Shown here piece by piece: positions 27,401 to 37,900 of a stretch of DNA of 64,000 nt (positions are counted from its first letter, which is position 1; each line of letters opens with the position of its first letter). The notes beneath the pieces are model-generated. The model was not told the origin of the DNA and ran no database searches. It saw only the letters and a program-made list of their open reading frames with translations. The translations under genes were made by a program, and so were the position numbers. The stretch lies in IMG/VR virus record IMGVR_UViG_3300030104_006883, positions 62,001 through 126,000 of that record; one strand, 5' to 3'. The stretch comes from a virus.

Positions 27401-30113
27401 CAGAGAACATAGAACGTTTTGGCGAGATTCTCTTTTTGCGAGAGAAAGAACAGCAGCAACGGCGGTAAACTCTCAAGGATATACAATCTACAACAACCAA
27501 AGTAGAACACTTAGTGTTTGGCCTGTAGACTGCGGGGACGTATCTGAGATAGCCGGTCTATATGGCTTTCCTATTGATCTTACTGATTTGAACGGCGCGG
27601 TAGGTGAGCTTACTCACTATCCGTTCGTCAATCCCACGGGCTCTGTCACTGATGGCATCTTCCCTTCAGGCTTCTACGCCCCAATGTATGGGTATCACGT
27701 ATCGGCCTCCGCTGCGATGCATAGAAGAGCAATAAACCACAAGGTATATGCAGACACATATATCAGACCCCCAGTGTATCGCACAAATATACTTGCGGGC
27801 AAGAATCCTTGGTTTGATAGTTATGAAGACTATTCGGAAGATATAAGAAGGATAGCAAAAGACTACACTGTGCTGCCCGAATTTAGAATATCGGACCACA
27901 TGGACTTCTATCTAAATAATCAGACGGCATCTTTTGTTGGAACAAATAATAAATTCCTTAGTCTTGACGGAACAGCACACACCTCTAGCGCTCAAGGAGA
28001 GTTCGCTGAATTTGACGAAAGTTTTTTCAATGTTTATTCTAATTCTGACTTTATGAAATACTTTGATGTCATTCAAGAGGATCATGTCGGAGAGGAAATA
28101 GGTAAGCCGAGTAAAATTAAAATGACTTGTAGGGGAGTTAAAAAACTATTGCCATATAACGGATTTTATCCGACAACCAGAACACTTCAATTGGCTTCTC
28201 TACTCTCGCAGTCACTTGGGCCTTTCCTAAGCGGCTCGACTGAAAACTTAAACAATCCCGATACAGAGAGGTTAAACGCTGTTAACCGTCTTTTTGTGGC
28301 ACCTGGCTTGTTATTTAATAGTATCAAATCAGCAGTCGCGGTGGATTTTCCTTACTATACTTCTGCTGTGTCGGGCACAACCGCGTACCCTGGAGGATCG
28401 ACGGCAATTCAACAGCAGCTTCTTGGATATGAAACTCCGTATGATATGAGGCTACCATTTGAGGCGCTGGTAGATATCACTAAACACTTGCCCCCTACAA
28501 TTAAAGAGGTCACAGCGTGGGACTCCCTTACTTCGTTTCAGACAAACCTTTTCTTAGGCGAGCCAACTGCTACCGGTTCACATCCTTATGTAAACTGGAT
28601 GTTCGAAAAGAAACCTAATTTTGAGCTAGCCATGCATAACTTTCTGGGAGAGACGGTTAAGTTTTTCTTAAAAAATGAAAGTCTTACCAATTTCTATTCC
28701 GCACAACAGAGCCAGTTTAAAACTATGAAATCTGGTTCGACATATGGCCTGAGAGTAAATATGTTTAAGTCAAACGGCATGACGCTAACAGAGAATGTTG
28801 ATGCAAATCCTTCAAGGGGTCGAGCACGAGGAGCAATATACGGACCTCCCATGTCAAGTAGTTATTGGGCGTCGAAGAGCCATCCTAGCCTGAGCGGTTT
28901 TGACGATCCAGCGTATGCACCTCACACGCCACCCTACTTTTATGGTTTAGCACAAGCAAGTCTTAGCTTCGAGTGTTCTGAAACTAAAAAATATACTCTA
29001 CAAGAAATTTTGGCTGGACTAACTGTCTCTTACGCAAATGCACATCCTGGTTTGGTGCTAAATTGCTCAGCCTCTCTTAACAAGATGGAAGTTAGCTCTT
29101 CTATGAATTTGTTCGGAACTACAAGGGTGCAAAAAGTAAACTACTCAACAGGCCTTGGCCCTGAAGGTAATTACTTGCCAAGCTCTTTTGAGACTCCCGC
29201 TGACGACGCTTTTGATGTTTGGTCTATCGGAACTAAATGGGAATGCCCTGCATTGAACTTTAGCGCGTCGCACACTTCAACAGAAGGCGTAGGGATTTGG
29301 GCTGGGTATGGAACTATTCCGGACGAGACGACAGGAGTTTACACCGGACTGTCAAACGTTTCTGAGCAAGAGTCTTTACTGGAAGTGGTAGGGTTCCAAA
29401 CTACGAGAGAAAAGATCGGTAAAATTGCAGACGCTAAAGAAATATCCGAAGGTGTTGTTGCCATACCTTTTGTTGACAGTCCTGATTTAACTGATCTAGA
29501 GACAGTCGAATACCTTGGTAAGTCGTTCTTTAAGATAGATAGTGACACATATAAATACCAAACAGAGCTTAAAGAGGCAAAAGGCATTGCAGTGGAAAAG
29601 GCTAGCACGGAGGATGGAGCAGACAACGTACAACAAACCAGCATCACGGATATGTACGAAAAGATGCACAAATATGTAATCCCGCCACAACTTGATTTTA
29701 CTGATAAAGATTTAAATAAATCTCCGTTTGTGATGTATATCTTTGATTTTAACCACACATTAGACCAGAAAGACTTGGCTGATATTTGGCAAGGAGTCAT
29801 GCCAAAAATTTCAATAACAGCAGAGAAGCAGGATATTACTATTGAACATGCCATGAGCAAACACGAGTTCTTTGGAGGAATGCCATTGCCGCCGGAAACA
29901 AGGTGGATGGTGTTTAAAGTTAAGAAGAGAGCAGAGAATAACTACTTTAAAGTTACCGCCGATTCTAAAGATGACGATAGGTTCAAGTTCCTATTCAAGT
30001 CGTCAGAAAAAGATTATAAACATAGTTATAATTGGCCATATGATTTCTTCTCTTTGGTTGAGTTAGGACAGATAGAGGCCGCTGTAGAAATTGAGGGAGA
30101 CAAAAAAGAATGA
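21423..30113 (+). CDS. Giant virion structural protein with LamG-like domains, 2896 residues
   Basis: One continuous frame. After a helical N-terminus (1-115) there is a clear LamG/concanavalin-like jelly roll at about residues 185-385: VTVEFWLRK, TWHHYALSF, RLYVDGALNQ and SLDEFRFWRKERTPEQI are its hallmark strands. A second, more divergent copy may lie at 815-930, ending in SSVKAWMSHLTNEEIKSHA. The rest is Asn/Ser-rich beta sequence, with helical stretches near 1060-1190. The C-terminus (from about 2750) contains SPFVMYIFDFNHTLDQKDL and an ordered basic end. LamG folds bind glycans, so a role in host attachment from the baseplate is likely. It is joined by ATGA overlaps to both neighbours. 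No enzyme motif was recognised. Confidence 0.78.
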   Translation: MSLKDLFKKEKFSQVLTKKSKKDLEQEVESSAFVPTYLKKSNRVLPQVDYSDPKNFARYGLASRYYRDSIERIYKEYPYDGSLREKMEWDESSLLIDKYIFEEHYPRTNGYINFLGSREMSTVAGNFTSFTHPYAYNDYAQYIFLKGGPHPSKLRGTETLSGELVPSSSINSLPNYYDSNINRTSNLEFNGTDGVTVEFWLRKDSYQTASESPTQTVFDLWSSGSWGADVAGQPGYGRLKVVSCVDPVASGSSLYISLMSGSGQYTQGVFDPQPATIGGETLISIGTDVPVTSSTWHHYALSFANTGSNMRARLYVDGALNQEIVTGSSISSITGTMVAQLGALITSPSGSHAATQGYGALSGSLDEFRFWRKERTPEQIGRYWKRQIGGGTNTDDVKYYYSGSVDEGNAVELGFYYKFNEGITQTASVDSNILDYSGRVTNGTWTGYSNSSALLTDMRSTNSAIVEASASAAEFKDPIIYERHPDVQSLLETKIKEGELHDLTNNASIFNSFPSWIREETEDNPTLEQLSQIMGSYFDELHIMIEDVNKVKDIRYVSGSLSDVNKESSIAKNLLSGVGFDTPELFVDAEVIEKFLQMGDDRTYSQSIDDIKNLIYKNIYNNLTHIMKSKGTVKSLRNLMHCFGVSEDLIKINTFADNMTFAVKDEYYDSTIKKTFLDFSSLDASSAAVYQQTSSLITDSTAYLSASGYPAAQQESDGFGSTFESEVLFPYLPDQDTVEFKGNYPLTSSIFGAHSARLTAPADTTWQDDSGEDYFFEVRSVKSVKDTRHSYFQLASPLLSTGFLETEVFYDVYDNSNWTFAVKVAPSKYPQSTLDNRTVGTADTYVVEFYGVNNVQDIIKNEFHHTETISNTLGKNFMSSAKRLFAGASVANFTGSVNFYSDVKISSVKAWMSHLTNEEIKSHAIDAGNYGTRQPANNAFVFQTGSTSNDGSTNVFIPKIKTLALDWDFGLVTGSDAAGAFAAYDITSGSSDLRREYGWLGNVVNLPNSGIGRGFPASTASFVSVEYLEDSKKQLPEILYSEDMVSILSFDDDNLYRDQKPVGFFTSIEKNMYQALSEEIMNFFASIRDYGALIGRTEERYRQDYKRLSFLKQIFFERLGNTPDVDRFVEYFKWIDQSLGTMIMNLVPASANINKGIKTVIESHALERNKYRNKFPTIDSKFAEPASSGQLQPNLDTTKVKVNLAIPDTLAGKYQDFIAKPNPSLAGPKLNSPPSTDQDVHILWWKNKVDKTKFAKTGNAALDVIRQKLFTVFQNSNQDLQNKPFVFSTSVKAKEIAGGAKMPANKKGMSIASKILSFASNKQFVINNSNVSDPTKTYIEEIIPIELLTKRKIVEVNIDNEPDAYLVSGSDSVLPFAFYSASHEYDSGASLGGYLASLGVSLSNTQISFGNDFSNNEFETPLQGPFTERFVGGYQYRNVAPNKLDEAGNFNTAYNRPEGYNIVLASNEITVVPVDSINTNFARGTRIRLPGVKRPVNITNRPFYATSGSVISGNLNFTNPTRTVGNFERNYELVMTTGRDTNNLWFKSGSTGAGGASNQYAEVLTLTGNLNFALPDRATGSNKTVIAERFSAPGSKEVLTRGFLDPASETYSVYNQLNYRNSVVRTSLNVSGTLHSLAYGIQTGSFAIGDAYSSLVMASSHKVNRNARRTVFVTGTSYFAPVISVVVSGSRFDNDNVTHQIPQSDRNYNWITASMLDINGAPYGFANAAGFVSSAAGEVSEFKFLSASQTSVNSHVVDFVGLNTLINAPLLTGTNAVSTASLNTSIASLSSADLLNALLLHQNGPYGFVSWKQINNSTNPLVRNMVKNNRISTFTAMNDFFTKSKYKWSGASGKEKVSHNSATNVRRLSSFTEPPVITSFKPITHKVATKDYDGNKANFDIKHSYANNLSKFASPDLNNSLGAESNKPTQAYDKLYKIYTNKELGEDNPISDLLSLEYKENVYPRSVNAYLGKSRGRQNYTEVPGTGQNGFDRREHRTFWRDSLFARERTAATAVNSQGYTIYNNQSRTLSVWPVDCGDVSEIAGLYGFPIDLTDLNGAVGELTHYPFVNPTGSVTDGIFPSGFYAPMYGYHVSASAAMHRRAINHKVYADTYIRPPVYRTNILAGKNPWFDSYEDYSEDIRRIAKDYTVLPEFRISDHMDFYLNNQTASFVGTNNKFLSLDGTAHTSSAQGEFAEFDESFFNVYSNSDFMKYFDVIQEDHVGEEIGKPSKIKMTCRGVKKLLPYNGFYPTTRTLQLASLLSQSLGPFLSGSTENLNNPDTERLNAVNRLFVAPGLLFNSIKSAVAVDFPYYTSAVSGTTAYPGGSTAIQQQLLGYETPYDMRLPFEALVDITKHLPPTIKEVTAWDSLTSFQTNLFLGEPTATGSHPYVNWMFEKKPNFELAMHNFLGETVKFFLKNESLTNFYSAQQSQFKTMKSGSTYGLRVNMFKSNGMTLTENVDANPSRGRARGAIYGPPMSSSYWASKSHPSLSGFDDPAYAPHTPPYFYGLAQASLSFECSETKKYTLQEILAGLTVSYANAHPGLVLNCSASLNKMEVSSSMNLFGTTRVQKVNYSTGLGPEGNYLPSSFETPADDAFDVWSIGTKWECPALNFSASHTSTEGVGIWAGYGTIPDETTGVYTGLSNVSEQESLLEVVGFQTTREKIGKIADAKEISEGVVAIPFVDSPDLTDLETVEYLGKSFFKIDSDTYKYQTELKEAKGIAVEKASTEDGADNVQQTSITDMYEKMHKYVIPPQLDFTDKDLNKSPFVMYIFDFNHTLDQKDLADIWQGVMPKISITAEKQDITIEHAMSKHEFFGGMPLPPETRWMVFKVKKRAENNYFKVTADSKDDDRFKFLFKSSEKDYKHSYNWPYDFFSLVELGQIEAAVEIEGDKKE

Positions 30114-31918
30114 CATTCTTCAATAGAAAAGAAGAAGTTATAGATATTGAACTAACTCAATATGGCAAACTACTATTGTCTAAAGGAAAGTTCAAGCCAA
30201 AGAAGTACGCTTTTTTTGATGATGACATCGTTTACGATGCACAATACGCAACTCCAACAGATAGAACAAGTGTTGCGGGCGCTGTAGAAGAAAATCAAAA
30301 TGATATTTCTACTAGAATCAAAGAATCCGTTAGGAGCCATGCTCAACATAACTATGGAGATGCTTACAACTTAGGGGAGATAGAAGAGGCGGAAGAAAGT
30401 GTTCTAATGAGCACTTCGGTAAAAAACTTTAAAGGTATAGAATATGAATTGGTTTCAACTGATGCCGAGCTTGTATTGATGACTAAGACATTTGAATATT
30501 CGGATTACACGAAATACTTCCCCGCAGGACAGCAACAGTTGTGGATAGCCTGGATGATGAACAAAATCAATAAAATATTTTTAGGCCAAAAGAAGACGTA
30601 TTCAACACAATTGAAGTCTTACTCGCAATTTAAAATAGAAGTAGATGCCAATGCCCTTAACCCAGACGACAACACTCTGAGTCCAAAAATAACTCTCATC
30701 AAATATTATCCATATACCGAGACAAGCAAAAAGGCTTTTCCTACTTATGAGACGAGTTTTGAAACCATGGAGTTTGGAAAAAGTAGAACAGTGTTTGATC
30801 ATGATCTTTACTATGAAGGCCTCCCGCTGGGATCGATGGAACTTAAAAATCAAAAAATGCCAGCGTGGGACATTCTGTCTCTAAATGACAAAGAAATAAA
30901 TTTAAGATCTCTAACGTTAGATTTGTTTAGCTCTCCACCTGGCAACAAGCCGCTGGACAACTTTAACACAAAATATTATACTTATGGAAATCTTCCAATA
31001 CCACAAATTAGTGCTGACATAAAAGTTAGAACTATACTGGACGATGACAAGACTATAAACCTTCTTGAAGAAGATATAGTAGAGTCGCAACGCCTAATAG
31101 ACGGGCTTACTTTAAGAGTTAAGAACGATTATCTTTTACTAATAGTGGATGAAAAAAATACTTATTTTGAAAATGAAAATTTTGATATTGAAGTTTTTGA
31201 AATGCAAAACAACTCAAAGCCAGCGACCGCAACTTTTGTTGTGAGCGCGGTTGGCAGCATCTCTAATGGACAAACCCTTAAATTTACCACATACGATGGC
31301 GCACTATACAGCGCAGCCGTAGACACATCGGTGACTAAAGACAACTCAACTGCGACTGTGATAGGCACAAGCGGCGTCTCTACAGATGCGGACTTGGCAG
31401 AATCTATTAGCAACAGCATTAATTCTTTTAATAAAACACAATACACGGTGGTAGATGGAGTTGAGGCCACTTTCAATGAAATAGGGTCCACCGGAGATCA
31501 GCAGTTTGTACTGCAACAAGCTGGGTTTACCGAGGTTTACACTAAAGAACATGCTGTACAGGGGACTTTATTTACTGACGGCGTTTTGACATCTCTTGTT
31601 AATTGGGACGAAGATCCTGCATCTAAAACTCTAAAAAGGCTGTATTTTTCTAAGGACGCGACCAACATGGAATCGGGGATGCTATACTCTCCTGAAGAAG
31701 CCACTGCTGTCTCTGCCACGCCGGTAAGTGATACCCACGTAGCATATTATTTAAATGTTCTTGTAGATGAAGAGATTGATAGTCAATTGTTCAACAAGTA
31801 TCAAGATAAACTCAAAAACATGAGAGTTGACAAGTTGCTAAAACCCGAAGTACAAACAAATCCCAACAACTTTAATATTTACGGAGATGATACGGAAGAT
31901 CCGGGGAGTATTTGTTAA
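30110..31918 (+). CDS. Virion structural protein with shared fibre/baseplate N-terminal module
   Basis: A 602-residue protein. Residues 1-45 (DIELTQYGKLLLSKGKF, then KYAFFDDDIVYD) belong to the same module as the start of the 38673 protein, a segment widely found at the N-terminus of virion proteins in marine T4-like phages. A beta-rich insert near residues 385-470 (ISNGQTLKFTTYDGALYSAA, later LAESISNSIN) resembles the small repeat domain found in various phage tail proteins. The C-terminus is acidic. Translation is coupled to both neighbours (ATGA at the start, TAATG at the end). A place on the baseplate periphery or as a fibre connector is likely; there is no catalytic motif. Confidence 0.7.
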   Translation: MTFFNRKEEVIDIELTQYGKLLLSKGKFKPKKYAFFDDDIVYDAQYATPTDRTSVAGAVEENQNDISTRIKESVRSHAQHNYGDAYNLGEIEEAEESVLMSTSVKNFKGIEYELVSTDAELVLMTKTFEYSDYTKYFPAGQQQLWIAWMMNKINKIFLGQKKTYSTQLKSYSQFKIEVDANALNPDDNTLSPKITLIKYYPYTETSKKAFPTYETSFETMEFGKSRTVFDHDLYYEGLPLGSMELKNQKMPAWDILSLNDKEINLRSLTLDLFSSPPGNKPLDNFNTKYYTYGNLPIPQISADIKVRTILDDDKTINLLEEDIVESQRLIDGLTLRVKNDYLLLIVDEKNTYFENENFDIEVFEMQNNSKPATATFVVSAVGSISNGQTLKFTTYDGALYSAAVDTSVTKDNSTATVIGTSGVSTDADLAESISNSINSFNKTQYTVVDGVEATFNEIGSTGDQQFVLQQAGFTEVYTKEHAVQGTLFTDGVLTSLVNWDEDPASKTLKRLYFSKDATNMESGMLYSPEEATAVSATPVSDTHVAYYLNVLVDEEIDSQLFNKYQDKLKNMRVDKLLKPEVQTNPNNFNIYGDDTEDPGSIC

Positions 31919-34900
31919 TGGCTGTAATGCAAACGGCAGGATCTGGACCTTTTCCAGAGATGGGAGTCAAAGAGATATGCTTGTTTTCACTTGGACAACA
32001 AACTAAGGTCAAGCTTAAAGTTGTGTTAAAAGACAGAGGGGACAAGTTTGTTAAATGGTTCACAAAGTCCTCCAAAAAAAATCTATATTTAAAAGTTGTA
32101 CAGACAACTGATAATGATGCTCTGTCTGAAATTATGACCGAAAAGACTTTTGTATCCAGTCAGGAACTAAAACAAATAACCACAAAAACAAAGACTGAGC
32201 AGATTTTAAACATCGGATCAGAACTAGCGGATATGGGCCTCAAGTTCAATGTCACGCAACTTCAAAAATTCTTTGTAAGACAAGAAGCTGGAGGTAAGCT
32301 CTACGAGATTCCGTTAGAGCTTGAATTCCTTGTAAACACTACAACCCCCGAAGATCTATGCTATGTTTTAATTCCAAAAATAACAGGCAAGACTTTTAGT
32401 GACAGCAACACCGGCCTGTACTCAAGTAGTAACCAACTAAACTCTTTGATAAAAAAAGAGGTTGTTTTTGATGGCGGCGCGCTTACGAAAGATTCTAAAG
32501 TCTATTTGATGAACCAAGGCGAAAAAGGAATACCCGTAGCTTGGACAGGGGCAGTTCATTTTATGGGCGAGAACAGCACTTCACCAATGACTGGGCTATA
32601 TCATACGGGACAAAATAAATATTTAAGCGTGGGCACGGTTCCAAATACAAAGATAAAAGACTTTAGAGTCTTGAAGCATGTCTCGAACATAAACTTTTCA
32701 AAGCCTATGCCTGCGAGTGAAACCTTTAAGCCTGCTATTTTTTCTAAAATTTATCTTTCAAGGACTTACTACGATACAACGACTGGTTACTTTTCGGTCA
32801 ACGTAAACAACTTACTAAAAAAATACATATCCTTTTCAAAGCATTTCAATGATTCGGGCCTGAACTTAAAAGACTTCGCGTCATTTAAATCTTTTAAGCT
32901 CGTCAGAAGAAAGGTACAAATAATAGACGGAGAGACAATTCCTGTTGGGCCGAAAGAGGTTGTTAGAGAATTTAAAAATCCTGATAAAGCATTAACTACG
33001 GGTGCAGAGGACAATAAGTTCTCCTCGGTGGGAAATACTTTTAATGATAAAAGGTCTAATAGCTTAGTAAAAATGTTTGACTTTCACGACGAACTAGACC
33101 AATCAGAGGGCGCAAAATATCAATATGGTATTGAAGGCACTGTTGTAGACTTGACAAGCATCAAAGCAAACGCTTTAGTAAAGCAATTGTCAAAAAGATC
33201 TAAGGAGCTTGAAACTTACAAAGTAAACGCTGAAAAGAATTATAATTCCGATTCTGGGTGCTACACCACAAGTTTTATAAATGCCAATCTAAACAACAAA
33301 GTTGTTCATGGATCTATCAAAGACTTGGTAACAGTCTTGACAATTGGCAATGGACCGTTGGATATTTCTAGTACGGTGAGATTTTTTGTAAATATGACGT
33401 CTCCTGTTTCGGGAGATCCGGAGGGAATAACGGCGCTGATTAAGGCTATAAACGAAACAGCAAGCCGATTACAGAACTATTCGAGCGCATACGTCTCTAA
33501 AAAGCCTGGTACAACGTCCGGCAGTTCGACTAAAGCAAACAACAAGTCACCAAAAAATGTGAAAGAAATTAGCTTTTCTCATTATTTTAAAGATGTTATT
33601 AATGCCGATTCCACATATTATGGTTATGAATTCTTATCTTCGGCTAACAAGCTTGCCAACCTGACAGCGCAGCCTAGCGTATCGCCGATAAGATATATGC
33701 CTAGTCGTGACGTGAAGAGGCAAGAGTTTTTGGATAGGGTCGAACTAGAAACAAATAAGTATTTTATACCGGATGCCGCGAGCGACGCCGGGAACTTTTC
33801 AAGCACCCTTATACCCCTGGCTGGCGGCTCTAGCGTAAACCCGGATGATTCTATTGAAAATACGAAATATTCTTTCTTGACTCCTGCTGTGATAAAAATG
33901 GCACAAATTAAAGTTAAGCAGAAAGAAACGCCCGGAGGAGAAAAAAAGAATCTTGCTCTCATCTATAATTCATATGACGATAAGCCTGCTTTTGACAATT
34001 TAAATGTTGATGTCACAAGCATTGATTTAGATGAATACAATCAGGTTGCATCTAAAATTGTAAAGTTTAACCAGACCGGCAAGGTTTTTTCTGAAAACTC
34101 TGATAACAGCAAAAAAGCAACTGACTTGGTTATGAAAGAATTTTTTGGCAACTCTGGTGTTACAATTAAGACATCTGATAAAAACGCAAAGAAGACTTTT
34201 AATATTATTGATGTTGACTCTACAACAAAGAAGTCTTTTTCAAATATCAAAAAGGACTTGTTAAAAAAGAAGAAAAGCAAGCAATCCTTGTTTATGTTCT
34301 CTATCGCGGCGGATTCCTACTTAGATTATGACAACGACAGTATGGAGCTTTATAACATTAATAGCCCCAAATCTGCCATAAGTAAAAAGGGCTTTGCCCC
34401 GGACAGTTCCCCGGAGCAGATTACAAAAGCAGTTCGGCTTTTACCAAACCAAGTAAAATCCTTAATGTTTAACGCCATTGAATCAAGTGTGGTTAAGAAA
34501 AATAATTTAGGCAATGAGAACAATTCTCTAAACACTTCTAAAAACTTTGGTGCATATGCAATGTTATACAAAACCATGGTCATTATAGAATATTTGTCCG
34601 GATATGAACTGGACGAAAACGGAAGTCCGGATTTGAAGAAAGAAGTCTGGCGAGCTTTAGATCTTGCTAAGCTGTCTGACACTACTGTTGAAAATACCCT
34701 GTGTAGAATGACAAGATACGAGATACAGCAATTTAACATCAAAAAAATCAATTTGTTAGATCTTCCTATTTATGATGAGTACTTTAAAATTGTAAATGAA
34801 AATTTTGACCAAGGACAGACAGGCGGAATTCAATCAATGTCCCCACAGCAGGAAGAGACAATAAGCGCAATTGAGGCGGCAATCAGCCCGACAAACAGCG

Positions 34901-34953
34901 ATTTAATTGGTGGGAATGTTAGGGTGATGCCAGAGGACACGTTTACACTGTAG
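31918..34953 (+). CDS. Virion structural protein of unknown function, 1011 residues
   Basis: Started at ATG 31918, overlapping the previous stop as TAATG; the frame is open from a TTG 6 bases earlier, but that is a weaker start. The first 150 residues form a strand-rich domain (VKEICLFSLGQQTKVKLKVV), then a series of Lys/Ser-rich beta stretches and a helical C-terminal third (LPNQVKSLMFNAIESSVVKK). The last 60 residues are Gln/Gly/Pro-rich. No family is recognised. The operon position between the baseplate proteins and the 1211-residue protein makes a peripheral baseplate or fibre role the best guess. It is rich in Lys and Asn like its neighbours and shows no sign of decay. Confidence 0.68.
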   Translation: MAVMQTAGSGPFPEMGVKEICLFSLGQQTKVKLKVVLKDRGDKFVKWFTKSSKKNLYLKVVQTTDNDALSEIMTEKTFVSSQELKQITTKTKTEQILNIGSELADMGLKFNVTQLQKFFVRQEAGGKLYEIPLELEFLVNTTTPEDLCYVLIPKITGKTFSDSNTGLYSSSNQLNSLIKKEVVFDGGALTKDSKVYLMNQGEKGIPVAWTGAVHFMGENSTSPMTGLYHTGQNKYLSVGTVPNTKIKDFRVLKHVSNINFSKPMPASETFKPAIFSKIYLSRTYYDTTTGYFSVNVNNLLKKYISFSKHFNDSGLNLKDFASFKSFKLVRRKVQIIDGETIPVGPKEVVREFKNPDKALTTGAEDNKFSSVGNTFNDKRSNSLVKMFDFHDELDQSEGAKYQYGIEGTVVDLTSIKANALVKQLSKRSKELETYKVNAEKNYNSDSGCYTTSFINANLNNKVVHGSIKDLVTVLTIGNGPLDISSTVRFFVNMTSPVSGDPEGITALIKAINETASRLQNYSSAYVSKKPGTTSGSSTKANNKSPKNVKEISFSHYFKDVINADSTYYGYEFLSSANKLANLTAQPSVSPIRYMPSRDVKRQEFLDRVELETNKYFIPDAASDAGNFSSTLIPLAGGSSVNPDDSIENTKYSFLTPAVIKMAQIKVKQKETPGGEKKNLALIYNSYDDKPAFDNLNVDVTSIDLDEYNQVASKIVKFNQTGKVFSENSDNSKKATDLVMKEFFGNSGVTIKTSDKNAKKTFNIIDVDSTTKKSFSNIKKDLLKKKKSKQSLFMFSIAADSYLDYDNDSMELYNINSPKSAISKKGFAPDSSPEQITKAVRLLPNQVKSLMFNAIESSVVKKNNLGNENNSLNTSKNFGAYAMLYKTMVIIEYLSGYELDENGSPDLKKEVWRALDLAKLSDTTVENTLCRMTRYEIQQFNIKKINLLDLPIYDEYFKIVNENFDQGQTGGIQSMSPQQEETISAIEAAISPTNSDLIGGNVRVMPEDTFTL

Positions 34954-34963
34954 GAATACATAA

Positions 34964-37900
34964 ATGAATTTATCAAGCATTGCTAAAAAAAATTGTTACT
35001 ATAGTTTAAACTGCGTTGGATCTGCAACTGTAGACGCATTTAAAATAGAATTTAAGTCCTACTACACTTCTCCAAGTCCTTTTGGAATTGCGACGGTTGA
35101 AGAAGTAGACCTGCCTCCTTTGGACGGGAACACGACACAGACTGACATGTCTAGCGGATACTCCGAAAAATTCCAACATGTGGACGCGGTGTACCTCGAC
35201 GATTCAGGCGCAGGCTCTTCGTATGAAACACCAACTTTAGATAAGAAAAAATCTTCTTACTGGGAGTTTTACGAATATGATCAGACGGTAGTTATAACGC
35301 CTGACAACAACATGGCAAAAGCTGGCGTGATAGAAACTTCTTTTGAAACTTTTGTTATTGCTTTAAGGACTAACTGGTTATCATTTGAAACTGTTGACGA
35401 TAATAAGGTGTTAGTTACTCCACAAGCACAAAAGCTAGATATATATTCTTTGCCTTACAGCTTGGCATCTCCAACTGGCTATAACATGAATATAGGTGGA
35501 CCTGAAGGTGCCGCTGAGGACCAAGCAGATATCGACCTTGAGACAATTGTAGCTGCTGCAACCGCCGGAACAACCGAAGGCTCAGCGTACGCGTTTAAAG
35601 CAGTAGGCAAGGACGAGGCTAGCTACATAGAGGACTTTTCTTTTGAATATGACACCCCCTATACTAAAGACGGCATCACTGCTTCTGGAATAGAAGGCAA
35701 AGCTCTCGACGCAGATGTCAAGTTCAGATACCATTACTATCTCAAAGATTACGAGGATGCGGTTAATAGGTTGTCGGATGTGTCAACTAGTATATCAGAA
35801 GTAGCTGGCTTAGGAATTGGATTAAAAACTAACGGCGATAGAGTAGAGTTTTTATTGCCAAGCCCTTATGAATATGAGTATGCAAATTTTGTTTTAGATA
35901 ATCCTTACTATGCGAATATTTCTTCTGGAAATGGCAATGAGCAGGTCAGCCCCCTAGTGGACACGACAAAGAATGTTTTAAACTCTATCGCTGTCTTTAA
36001 CGAACTATATGGGACGGACTACGTAGACTACACTAGTCTTGGAGGAAAGATATCTTTTGCTCTGATAAAGGACGGGGCTGTTGTTGACTACCTTAGAGAG
36101 TGGTCTAAGATTGCAAGATGGTACCAAGAAAAAGCAGCGCAATTTGAAAACAAACAAGTAGAATATGTAGGAGAGGGGGAAAATACGCAAGCACTAGTTT
36201 ATGAGCACTTTAGTGAAGTGGCAAAAAACAGAAACAGATTTCTGGCAGAAAGCGCCAAAATAGACACGGAAGATCCGGGCGGGCTAAAAATACCGGGAGT
36301 GCAAACTAACGTCCCCAGTGCCCCGGACGCTTTAAATTCCCTCTTAAATAATGCTACGTTTGACTATTTTAATTTTAATCATCCAGATATAGAGAAATAT
36401 TTCGGAGACCTAGACTTTACTCTTAGAAATTCTCTTAACATCGGACAAGAAAACTCTAAGGTACAAACTACGGCAGCAGCTTTTCCGATGAGCGTTGAAA
36501 TAAAATTTAAATATCCAATACTTACGCTATTTCACCCTCTAGCACAAAGGACAAAAGAGTGGCTCCCAAACAAAGTTAATACTGATTTGGGTTTTGGCGG
36601 CTCCTTAACTCTTGAAAAGCATGGGGGCCTCATGCAAAAAATCATGGCTATGAATTTAGCAGATCCGTTCATGCGCCATGTAGTTAGCGAAATAGACGTG
36701 CCTAGTGGTGGCCCGACCCCAATTAATGAAAAGATGGATGATCCGACCGTCCTATCGGCGATAGCTAGAACACCTAATTTTGCCAAACAAACAAAGATAC
36801 TACAAAAAGAACAATATGGCTATAGGACTGATTCTATAAAGCTACACTCTGCAAAGCTAGACACGATCGTAGAGAAAATGTTTACCTTTGCTTATTCGTC
36901 TGAGAACGAAGAAAATCCTATGGGTGGACTGAACACCATGAGAAGAACATCAAAAACGTTTTTTTCAGATAGAGCGGAGGATTTCTTTTTGCCGATGGAA
37001 CAGGAAAAGGCACTAGATTTGCTATTAACAGTTAGAGACCATAAAAAAACGTATGAAGACATAGGCGAAGACAAAGGAACAAGAAGAGACTTTAAAGATA
37101 TTCTAGAGGGAAAGAAGTGCTTTGTTGAAACGTTATTTTTTGGAATTGAAAAATATGAAGTCACGAGAGATGATAGAGGCAGACATGTTCCAATTAATAG
37201 AAGTAACTCTGTTCAAAGGTTTTTTGTCACACCTCCTCCTTTGGCCGGAAACGGAAATACAGACGAATACGTTAGATACGTTGACACACAAGTTAAGTAC
37301 GGAAAAAAATATGTGTATCAAACATTTGCATATGTTCTCGTATATGGAACAAAATATAGATGTAGCGAGATAGCGGAGACAGCAAGGGCCTCTAAGCTAG
37401 CGGTAGCTGTGTACGGAGATGAAGTAAATGCTCCGGTACCGGCATTTGAAGTAACATATCAAACTAGTCCGGCGTATAAAATTTTTAAAGTACCGTATCA
37501 TGGTATTGATTTTGAAGACAAAGGTGGAGTTTTCTTTCCTACAACGATAAAAAGTAATCCTCCAACAGCACCCTACATGAGCGTGGTCGGATACAGAGAC
37601 GTAAACGATAAGATTTTAATTAATATGCAGCCTAGCTCCGGCGATGTTCTACAGTTCCCAATATCAATAAAAGAGGACGAGAAGTTTTCTTACGAAATAG
37701 ATCCTGCCGATATATATTATGGCAATTCTCCATCGGGCATGGTTAGGTTCGCAGCAGACGATAGGATTGGCGGCTACAGGATTTATAGGTTAGACACGCC
37801 CCCTTCTAGCTACGAAGATTTCAAAGATGCAACAATTTTTGAAATAGATACGGACCAAGGTTCTAGCCTAAAAGATACAATAAGACCAAATGTTAGATAC

